Source of the DNA: Bacteroidales bacterium
Lineage (GTDB): Bacteria; Bacteroidota; Bacteroidia; Bacteroidales; GCA-2711565
Direction of reading: 5' to 3'
Assembly (NCBI GenBank): GCA_029931995.1
Contig: JAOZQX010000088.1
Span: forward strand, 1 to 6,095
DNA length: 6,095 bases
Shown here: in pieces, positions 1-6,095 of the stretch
How the letters are laid out: every line of letters begins with the position of its first letter
Position numbering within the stretch: position 1 is the stretch's first letter
The notes under the pieces: model-generated
Database searches by the model: none
Seen by the model: only the letters and a program-made list of their open reading frames with translations
What the model was told of the DNA's origin: nothing
Program-made: the position numbers and the translations under genes

Positions 1-64
1 AATTCGACTTGGCTTATATAATTTATATCTCTCTATAAATAATTTTTCAATAACTTGTGCTGTA

Positions 65-72
65 TATATTTG
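65..72 (+). promoter_or_regulatory. Putative Bacteroidota -7 promoter element (TATATTTG)
   Basis: TATATTTG matches the Bacteroidota -7 consensus TAnnTTTG at every fixed position. A T-run at 43-47 lies about 18 bases upstream, where the TTTG -33 element would be expected, but it lacks the G, so only the -7 half is convincing. Transcription would begin near position 79, leaving a leader of roughly 17 bases before the ATG at 96. That is compatible with a start at 96 and not with the GTG at 57, which lies upstream of the element. This is inferred from consensus matching in AT-rich DNA, where chance matches occur. Confidence 0.4.
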
Positions 73-95
73 CACGAAAAGCCAAAACTATTGAT

Positions 96-3000
96 ATGAA
101 TTCTCTACGTAAAAAAACTATTACATTATTTACTTTATTACTATTTGCATTTACTGTTTTTTCTCAAACTCAAGTTGATAATCAATCTTCGGATAAGAAT
201 ATATTTAAGAATCTGAAATATAGAAATGTTGGTCCCACAAGAGGAGGGCGAGTAACAACTGTAGCCGGAGTGTTTTCTCAACCTGCTACATTTTATATGG
301 GTAGCACAGGAGGTGGTGTGTGGAAAACACAGGACTATGGTATTAATTGGTTCAATATTTCCGATGGGTATTTCAGTACACCATCTATTGGTGCCATTCA
401 AGTGGCTCAAAATAATCCTGATATTATTTATGTGGGAACCGGATCAGATGGATTGCGATCAAATGTCATTGCAGGCAAAGGAATTTACAAATCAATAAAT
501 GCAGGCAAAAGCTGGGAATATATAGGTCTCGATAAAGTAGGACAAATAGGTGCTGTAGAAATACATCCAGACGATGAAAATATTATTTTTGTGGCGGCCA
601 TAGGTCAGGCCTTTAATCCGAATAAAGAACGAGGTGTTTACAAAACCATTGATGGTGGCGAAACTTGGAAATTGGTACTTTATTTGGCTGATACGCTTGG
701 TGCAGTTGATTTAGAACTTGCACCTGACAATCCCAATATTATTTATGCAGCTATGTGGCGAGCTGAACGCAAACCCTGGACAATTATTAGTGGGGGAAAA
801 GCTGGAGGAATTTATAAATCGGAAAACGGGGGTGAAAATTGGAAGAAGTTGGAAAATGGGCTACCTCAGGGAGTTATTGGAAAAATTGACCTTGCTGTTT
901 CAAAAGCTGATCCTGATAGATTATATGCTCTTGTTGAGGCATTGGAGGGTGAAGGCTTGTATCGTTCAAACAACAGGGGTGAAAGTTTTGAACTTGTAAG
1001 TCAAAATTCTCGTTTACTTGATCGACCATTTTATTATTGTAATATAGAAGCCAATCCCTTGAATGCAAATGTGTTGTATGTGAACTCTACAGGCTTTTAT
1101 AAATCGGTAGATGCAGGAAAATCGTGGAAACGTAAAAGTACGCCTCATGGCGATAATCATGACATTTGGATCAATGAAAATGATACCTTAATCATGCTTC
1201 AGGCTAATGATGGGGGAGCAAATGTTACAATGAATGGTGGTGATAGTTGGTCATCGCAGCGCAATCAACCTACGGCCGAACTTTATCAGGTAGAAGTTGA
1301 TGATCAGTATCCCTATTGGTTATATGCAGGGCAACAAGACAATTCAACGATTGCAGTACCGAGCTTGCCTCCTTATTCATCCATTTCGGGAGGTGAAAAT
1401 TATTGGCGTGAAGTAGGTGGCTGCGAAACAGGCCCTGCTGTCCCTAAGCCGGGGAATCCAAATATTGTTTACTCAAACTGCAAAGGTCATTTTGGAGTGT
1501 ATAATAAACTTACCGGACAAGAACGTTCTTATACTGCCAATGCGTCGAATATTTATGGACATAATCCAAAGGATTTAGAATTTAGATTTCAGCGTGTTGC
1601 TCCAATTTATGTGTCTTCTCACAACCCTGAGGTGGTGTATCATGCTTCTCAATACTTGCATAAAACTACGGATGATGGGCTAAGTTGGGAAATTATTTCT
1701 CCTGATCTTACTGCATTTGAACCTGATAAACAAGTTATTTCGGGGCATCCTATTACCAGAGATGTTACTGGAGAAGAATATTACAGTACTATTTATTCTA
1801 TTCGCGAATCGAAATTAAAAGAAGGTTTGATTTGGGTAGGAGCCAATGATGGTCCTGTGCATATTACTGAAGATGGTGGTGTAAATTGGAAAAATGTGAC
1901 GCCTTCAGATTTACCCAAAGGAGGCCGCGTAGATTGTGTAGAACCTTCCTCTCATAAAGAAGGGAAAGCTTATATAGCAGTATTGCGATACCAATTGGGT
2001 GACTGGCATCCTTACATTTATAAAACGGAAAATTTTGGCGAAAACTGGATTTTGTTAACCAATGGTAAAAATGGTTTGCCCGAAAACTATCCAACACGTG
2101 TTGTGCGCGAAGACCCAAAAGTAGAGGGTTTGTTATATGCCGGAACTGAATTTGGAATCTTTGTTTCATTTGATGATGGTTTAAACTGGCAAAGTTTACA
2201 ACAAAATCTACCCATTACACCAATTACCGACATTAAAATTTTCAGAGATGATTTAATCCTTTCTACTATGGGACGGTCATTTTGGATTATGGATAATATT
2301 TCGCCTTTGCGATTTTATGAGAAACTGCAGCAAACCACATCAAATTATTTGGCAAAACCAATGGATGTTATCCGTTATCGTTTTCGTCCAACCGGAAGCA
2401 ATACCATCCCATATTATCCGGGAAGTGCAGTTGTTATCGATTATTATTTGAATAAAGAAGCAAATGAAGATATTCGTATCGAAATTTTGGATGCAGATAA
2501 AAATCTAATAAAATCATTTAGTAGCACAAATGGGGCGAATAAAGATGAAGAAAAAAATATTGAATATAGCTGGTTTTATATTCGAAGCTCAAAATTACTG
2601 CTAAGCAATGAAATTGGTGCGCATCGTATTAAATGGGATATGAAACACCGCGGTTCTTGGGATGCTAACCCTGTTAGAAGTTTCGACTTTGGTCCAAATG
2701 TAGCACCTGGCAATTATTATGTTTTACTGAAAGTTGATGGTGAAGAATATTTACAGTCCTTCAAAATTTTGCCTGACCCCAAACTAAAAAACATTGGAAT
2801 TATCAATAATGACTTGATAGAACAGGAAAGTCTTTCTTTAAAATTGATTAAACTTTCTTCGCGAGCTAAGCAGCTCATCTATGAAATTAAAATACGACGA
2901 GAAGAAATTGCCAAAATTATGGAAGGAAAAGGACCGCGAAAAAAATTGAGAAAAGAAGATGAAAAGCTTGGTATGCTTGAGAAAAAATTGGTGATGGATA

Positions 3001-3158
3001 AAGGACGTTATATGACTCCCAAGTTAAATGACCAAATAAACTTTTTAATTCGAACTGTGAATAGAGCCGATCAAAAACCAAGTAAAAATATGTTAACGCA
3101 GTTTAAGAAACTATCATTAGAATTAGAAGAATTTGAAAATGAATTTGAATCTATTTGA
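96..3158 (+). CDS. Secreted VPS10/sortilin-like BNR (Asp-box) repeat beta-propeller protein
   Basis: This is a protein of about 1020 residues of the family labelled 'VPS10 domain-containing', 'WD40/YVTN/BNR-like repeat' or, on weak grounds, 'glycosyl hydrolase'. Its role is not established and I see nothing that fixes a substrate. Residues 1-23 form a Sec signal peptide (RKK, a hydrophobic core, then VFS before QT); no lipobox cysteine is present, so it is probably periplasmic or secreted. The family's opening motif NVGPTRGGR is at 44-52. Asp boxes (S/T-x-D-x-G-x-x-W or close) begin at about residues 78, 133, 184, 242, 291, 337, 378, 524, 591, 644 and 691. Other conserved-looking family motifs are QQDNS (413-417), GGCETG (441-446) and GRSFW (726-730). 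An Ig-like beta domain of FlgD type covers about 773-897, and 906-1020 is charged and helical. No type IX secretion C-terminal domain is visible. The frame is also open from a GTG at 57, but ATG 96 puts the signal peptide at the N-terminus and lies downstream of the promoter-like element. The length is normal for the family and the gene looks intact. Confidence 0.9.
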   Translation: MNSLRKKTITLFTLLLFAFTVFSQTQVDNQSSDKNIFKNLKYRNVGPTRGGRVTTVAGVFSQPATFYMGSTGGGVWKTQDYGINWFNISDGYFSTPSIGAIQVAQNNPDIIYVGTGSDGLRSNVIAGKGIYKSINAGKSWEYIGLDKVGQIGAVEIHPDDENIIFVAAIGQAFNPNKERGVYKTIDGGETWKLVLYLADTLGAVDLELAPDNPNIIYAAMWRAERKPWTIISGGKAGGIYKSENGGENWKKLENGLPQGVIGKIDLAVSKADPDRLYALVEALEGEGLYRSNNRGESFELVSQNSRLLDRPFYYCNIEANPLNANVLYVNSTGFYKSVDAGKSWKRKSTPHGDNHDIWINENDTLIMLQANDGGANVTMNGGDSWSSQRNQPTAELYQVEVDDQYPYWLYAGQQDNSTIAVPSLPPYSSISGGENYWREVGGCETGPAVPKPGNPNIVYSNCKGHFGVYNKLTGQERSYTANASNIYGHNPKDLEFRFQRVAPIYVSSHNPEVVYHASQYLHKTTDDGLSWEIISPDLTAFEPDKQVISGHPITRDVTGEEYYSTIYSIRESKLKEGLIWVGANDGPVHITEDGGVNWKNVTPSDLPKGGRVDCVEPSSHKEGKAYIAVLRYQLGDWHPYIYKTENFGENWILLTNGKNGLPENYPTRVVREDPKVEGLLYAGTEFGIFVSFDDGLNWQSLQQNLPITPITDIKIFRDDLILSTMGRSFWIMDNISPLRFYEKLQQTTSNYLAKPMDVIRYRFRPTGSNTIPYYPGSAVVIDYYLNKEANEDIRIEILDADKNLIKSFSSTNGANKDEEKNIEYSWFYIRSSKLLLSNEIGAHRIKWDMKHRGSWDANPVRSFDFGPNVAPGNYYVLLKVDGEEYLQSFKILPDPKLKNIGIINNDLIEQESLSLKLIKLSSRAKQLIYEIKIRREEIAKIMEGKGPRKKLRKEDEKLGMLEKKLVMDKGRYMTPKLNDQINFLIRTVNRADQKPSKNMLTQFKKLSLELEEFENEFESI

Positions 3159-3195
3159 TTTTCTGTATTTTATAAAAAAATATTTGAATCCTGTC

Positions 3196-3226
3196 TTTGT
3201 TACGTAAAAGTACTTGCTGACTTTTG
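3196..3226 (+). promoter_or_regulatory. Candidate Bacteroidota promoter for the TonB-dependent receptor gene
   Basis: A TTTG at 3196-3199 (-33 type) is followed after 19 bases by GACTTTTG at 3219-3226, which matches the TAnnTTTG -7 consensus except for its first base. The spacing is what this promoter class usually shows. It would give a leader of about 95 bases before the ATG at 3328. A competing reading uses TTTG at 3223-3226 with TAAATTTC at 3243-3250 (last base mismatched, shorter 16-base spacer). Both are imperfect matches in AT-rich DNA, so the exact promoter is uncertain. The octamer TTTGTTAC occurs twice here (3196-3203 and 3230-3237), which may be chance. Confidence 0.25.
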
Positions 3227-3327
3227 TTATTTGTTACAGAAATAAATTTCATGTAAATTAGAGAACGTTTTATTATCCAATCTGACTCAGATACTTAAGG
3301 AGTAAAACAAATTTAACCTAATAAGCC

Positions 3328-6095
3328 ATGAAAAAAGTATTCTTTATCGCCCTCATCATTTTTATCAGCAGTTTTGAATTATTCTCACAACAAATAAACG
3401 TGAAGGGTAAGGTTACGGATGAGTTAAATAAGCTGATTCCGGGAGTGAGTATTTTAATAAAAGAAAGTAATCGGGGTACCATAACCGATCTTCAGGGGCA
3501 TTTTAGTTTGAATGCTTCTGTTGGTGACTTGCTGGTATTTTCGTGTGTGGGTTTTGAGACTAAAGAAATGATCATCAGTGGCGAAGTATTAAACATTCAA
3601 CTAAAAAGTGGAGTGAGCCTAAACGAAGTTGTAGTTTTGGGTTCTCGTAAAGCGGGGCGAACAGTTATAGATAGTCCTGTACCCATTGATGTTATCGATA
3701 TTAAGCAAATGTCAGGAGTTTTGCCACAGGTAAATGTTAATCAAATACTCAATTTTTCTGCTCCTTCATTTTCTGCCAATAACCAAAATATTTCGGATGG
3801 TACCGATCATGTTGATCCGGCTTCTTTACGAGGAATGGGAACCGATCAAGTATTGGTATTGATCAATGGAAAGCGCAGGCATAATTCTGCCCTCATTAAT
3901 GTAAATGGAACTTTTGGGCGGGGAAGTGCCGGAACGGATTTGAATGCTATCCCTGTAGCAGCTATCGATCGCATCGAGGTATTGCGTGATGGTGCTGCCG
4001 CTCAATATGGTTCGGATGCAATTGCAGGAGTGATCAATATTATATTGAAAAAAAGTATCAACGAACTGTCGTTTGTGCTAAGTAGTGGAGCAAATTTTTC
4101 GAAATATGCCAATGACCGAACCGGAGGAATGGATGGTGAAGTGATTAATTTTTCGGCCAATTACGGACTTCCTTTAGGAAAAAATGGGGGAAGTATAAAT
4201 TTTACAGGCGATTTTGATTACAGGCAGGGCTTTGGGCGTATGAAAGAATTTGAAGGGGCGATTTTTAATGCCTATAATGCCATTGAGAAAATGGCCAATG
4301 CTGATGGTTTTGATATTTCATTATTGCAAGAAGATATGGATGCAATAAAGAATTATGCAGCGGCTGTGAATTATTTTTCTTCAAATTTGCAAACGTCAAT
4401 AGCCGATGCAAGCTCAATTGCTGATTTACAGAATATTTTAAATGTAGATGTTACCGACCAGGAATTATTAGCTCGTAATTTTAATCGCTCTGATTTTAAT
4501 ATGCGCATGGGACAGTCGGCCATGAGAGGCGGACGGTTTTTTGCAAATTTGTCATTGCCTTTGGATTACAATGGAACTGAACTCTATTCTTTTGCCGGAA
4601 TTAGCTCACGTATGGGAAATGCAGCTGGCTTTTACCGACTCCCCAATCAAAACAGAACCTATACTCCGATTTATATTAATGGCTTTTTGCCCGAAATTAA
4701 TACCCTCATTCAGGATCAGTCGTTGGTGTTTGGGATTAAAGGAAAAATTTCTGATTGGACTGTTGACTTTAGCAATACTTACGGAAAAAATTCATTTATG
4801 TTCGAGGTGGCAAACAGTTCGAATGCAAGTATGTTAAATGCTTCGCCAACTACTTTTAATGCAGGTGGGTTTAGCTTTATGCAGAATACCACAAATTTGG
4901 ATGTAAGTAGATATTACACTAACATATTTGAGGATCTGAATTTGGCATTTGGTGCAGAGTATAGATTGGAAAATTTTGCTATCGTGGCAGGAGAAAACGC
5001 TTCATATGTGCAATACGATGATATCGGTCAGATAATTACCTTTGCTACACAGCAGCCTTCGGTTGATTTTTTCGGGCAACCCCGTCCCGGAGGATCACAA
5101 GTATATCCCGGTTTCAGTCCTGAAAACGAGTTATCGAAATATCGAAATAGTATAGCTGCTTATTTTGATATGGAAGTTGATTTTACATCTTCCTTTTTAG
5201 CAAGTTTTGCCACTCGTTATGAAAACTATAGCGATTTTGGTTCGACATTCAATTTTAAATTGGCATTGCGTTATAAATTAAATCAAAATGTAAATATCAG
5301 AGCTGCAGTAAATACTGGCTTCAGAGCTCCTTCTTTGCATCAGTTATACTTTAATAAAACAAATACCATTTTTGATCAGGATGGAGTGCCACAAGAAGTA
5401 GGAACATTTTCTAACGATAGCCGGGTAGCCAGTTTGCTGGGAATTCCTGCTTTGAAAGAAGAGACCTCGAAAAGTGTGAGCTTGGGGTTTACAGCAAAAG
5501 ATCCCAAAATACATTTGGCTTTTACGCTGGATGTTTATTTTATCAGGGTGGATGACAGGATTGTGTATACAGGGCAATTTCAAGGCCCTGGAAATGGTAC
5601 TGAAATGGATAATATTCTTTCGCAGGCAAATGCTTCAAGAGCATCTTTTTTTGCCAATGCTATTGATACAGAGACCAAAGGCTTGGATTGGGTATTAACC
5701 CATAACTATTATTTTGGTTCAAACATGAAACTGCGATCAGAGCTATCCGGAAGTTTTACGAAAACAAGAAGGGTGGGCGAAATTAAAGCATCTGAAGTAA
5801 TTGAGAATGCAGGACTAGTGGATGTTTATTTTCCTGAAGATAGCCGCATTTATTTAGAAGAAGCCACTCCAAGCACAAAGCTTAAGTTGTCGTTTGTGTT
5901 TACTGCCAATAAATGGAATGTCTTTTTAAGGAATGCATATTTTGGAAAGGTTACCGAGGCTACTATTAATGTAAACAGACAGGAAGTGTTTTCTCCAAAA
6001 GTGGTGACAGATCTGTCGTTTGGATATCAGCTTTCTTCTGCGATGCAATTTACTGTGGGCGTTAATAATTTGCTGGATGTTTATCCCGACCAAAA
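3328..6095 (+). CDS. TonB-dependent outer-membrane receptor, non-SusC type, cut by window end
   Basis: This is an outer-membrane importer that uses TonB/ExbBD energy to bring a bound ligand into the periplasm; the ligand cannot be told from sequence. The frame is open for 922 codons without a stop up to the window edge. Residues 1-20 are a signal peptide (MKK, a hydrophobic core, LFS before QQ). About 23-95 is a carboxypeptidase-D-regulatory-like domain (VKGKVTD, PGVSI, TDLQGHFSL, VGFET). NEVVVLGSR (99-107) is the TonB-box-like linker. The plug covers about 112-243, with DSPVPIDVI, LRGMG (167-171), VLVLINGKRRH and AAAQYGSDAIAGVINII. The rest is beta barrel, with GFRAPS at 664-669, KEETS near 710-714, NAIDTETKG near 777-785 and NNLLDVYPD (913-921), which normally lies a few dozen residues before the C-terminus. 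The plug is of the iron-complex-receptor style and no STN domain is present, so a SusD partner is not expected. In-frame TAA TAA at 3319-3324 makes ATG 3328 the first available start. An AAGGAG at 3297-3302 is too far upstream (25 bases) to act as a Shine-Dalgarno; the immediate leader is A-rich, as is common in this phylum. Confidence 0.93.
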   Translation, partial: MKKVFFIALIIFISSFELFSQQINVKGKVTDELNKLIPGVSILIKESNRGTITDLQGHFSLNASVGDLLVFSCVGFETKEMIISGEVLNIQLKSGVSLNEVVVLGSRKAGRTVIDSPVPIDVIDIKQMSGVLPQVNVNQILNFSAPSFSANNQNISDGTDHVDPASLRGMGTDQVLVLINGKRRHNSALINVNGTFGRGSAGTDLNAIPVAAIDRIEVLRDGAAAQYGSDAIAGVINIILKKSINELSFVLSSGANFSKYANDRTGGMDGEVINFSANYGLPLGKNGGSINFTGDFDYRQGFGRMKEFEGAIFNAYNAIEKMANADGFDISLLQEDMDAIKNYAAAVNYFSSNLQTSIADASSIADLQNILNVDVTDQELLARNFNRSDFNMRMGQSAMRGGRFFANLSLPLDYNGTELYSFAGISSRMGNAAGFYRLPNQNRTYTPIYINGFLPEINTLIQDQSLVFGIKGKISDWTVDFSNTYGKNSFMFEVANSSNASMLNASPTTFNAGGFSFMQNTTNLDVSRYYTNIFEDLNLAFGAEYRLENFAIVAGENASYVQYDDIGQIITFATQQPSVDFFGQPRPGGSQVYPGFSPENELSKYRNSIAAYFDMEVDFTSSFLASFATRYENYSDFGSTFNFKLALRYKLNQNVNIRAAVNTGFRAPSLHQLYFNKTNTIFDQDGVPQEVGTFSNDSRVASLLGIPALKEETSKSVSLGFTAKDPKIHLAFTLDVYFIRVDDRIVYTGQFQGPGNGTEMDNILSQANASRASFFANAIDTETKGLDWVLTHNYYFGSNMKLRSELSGSFTKTRRVGEIKASEVIENAGLVDVYFPEDSRIYLEEATPSTKLKLSFVFTANKWNVFLRNAYFGKVTEATINVNRQEVFSPKVVTDLSFGYQLSSAMQFTVGVNNLLDVYPDQ

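Noticed and set aside
1..56. Tail of an upstream gene
   Set aside because: Short open stretches exist in two plus frames, but they are too short and AT-rich to show any coding character or family motif.
141..410. Open frame of 89 codons on the minus strand
   Set aside because: It lies wholly inside the BNR gene, antisense to its signal peptide and first blades, and its translation is Cys- and Ser-rich without domain character. It is a shadow of the coding strand.
1864..2169. Open frame of 101 codons on the minus strand
   Set aside because: It is antisense to the BNR gene across several Asp boxes; its His/Phe/Leu-rich translation has no recognisable motif and the plus-strand protein is well supported.
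96..3158. Sialidase or GH74 glycoside hydrolase activity for the BNR protein
   Set aside because: Asp boxes are structural turns and occur in many non-enzymes. I cannot identify a sialidase Arg triad or GH74 catalytic acids from the sequence, so no enzymatic call is made.
3143..3190. Direct repeat ATTTGAATC (3143-3151 and 3182-3190) as a mobile-element footprint
   Set aside because: Nine AT-rich bases repeated 39 bases apart, with no inverted repeats or transposase remnant, is easily chance.
3204..3227. Hairpin AAAAGT-loop-ACTTTT as a terminator for the BNR gene
   Set aside because: The stem is six AT-rich base pairs plus two wobble pairs, with no GC-rich core and no clean U-tract after it. 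It also overlaps a promoter candidate for the next gene.
3297..3302. AAGGAG as a Shine-Dalgarno for the receptor or a leader peptide
   Set aside because: It ends 25 bases before the ATG, too far for normal pairing. No ATG, GTG or TTG follows at a suitable distance, and in-frame TAA codons occur at 3319-3324.
4541..4837. Open frame of 98 codons on the plus strand
   Set aside because: It is out of frame inside the TonB-dependent receptor gene, where the receptor frame carries recognisable barrel sequence throughout.
5344..5583. Open frame of 79 codons on the minus strand
   Set aside because: It is antisense to the conserved barrel region of the receptor and has no signal of its own.
3328..6095. 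SusC-type glycan importer
   Set aside because: The plug sequence and the LNGKRRH/AAAQYGSDAIAG style match the non-SusC iron-complex-receptor type, and no SusD gene is visible before the window ends.

Overview
The window looks like an ordinary chromosomal piece of a low-GC Bacteroidota genome. Three things point there: the AT-rich sequence, a TonB-dependent receptor (TBDR) carrying the N-terminal carboxypeptidase-D-regulatory-like domain typical of that phylum, and promoter-like sites of the TAnnTTTG type instead of sigma70 TATAAT boxes. Nothing in it supports a narrower placement than the phylum.

Layout. Positions 1-95 are an AT-rich leader with a good Bacteroidota -7 element (TATATTTG, 65-72). 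Positions 96-3158 (+) encode a secreted protein of about 1020 residues built on Asp-box (BNR) repeats, of the VPS10/sortilin-like type often labelled 'glycosyl hydrolase'. It has eleven Asp-box motifs, then a small Ig-like beta domain and a charged helical C-terminus. Positions 3159-3327 are a 169-bp AT-rich intergenic region with weak promoter candidates and no convincing terminator. Positions 3328-6095 (+) encode a TBDR that stays open to the window edge. This second gene is intact for 922 codons and appears to lack only the last few beta strands, because the window ends.

How the genes relate. Both proteins carry Sec signal peptides and would work in the cell envelope: the BNR protein in the periplasm or outside the cell, the TBDR as a TonB-energised outer-membrane importer. 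They lie in the same direction but are 169 bp apart, with a promoter-like site between them, so a shared operon is possible but not shown. The TBDR is not of the SusC type, so a SusD partner is not expected, and no substrate can be assigned. I found no RNA genes, mobile elements, CRISPR arrays or phage features. I did not find a clearly new biological system; the most interesting item is the domain layout of the BNR protein, a widespread family without an established function.
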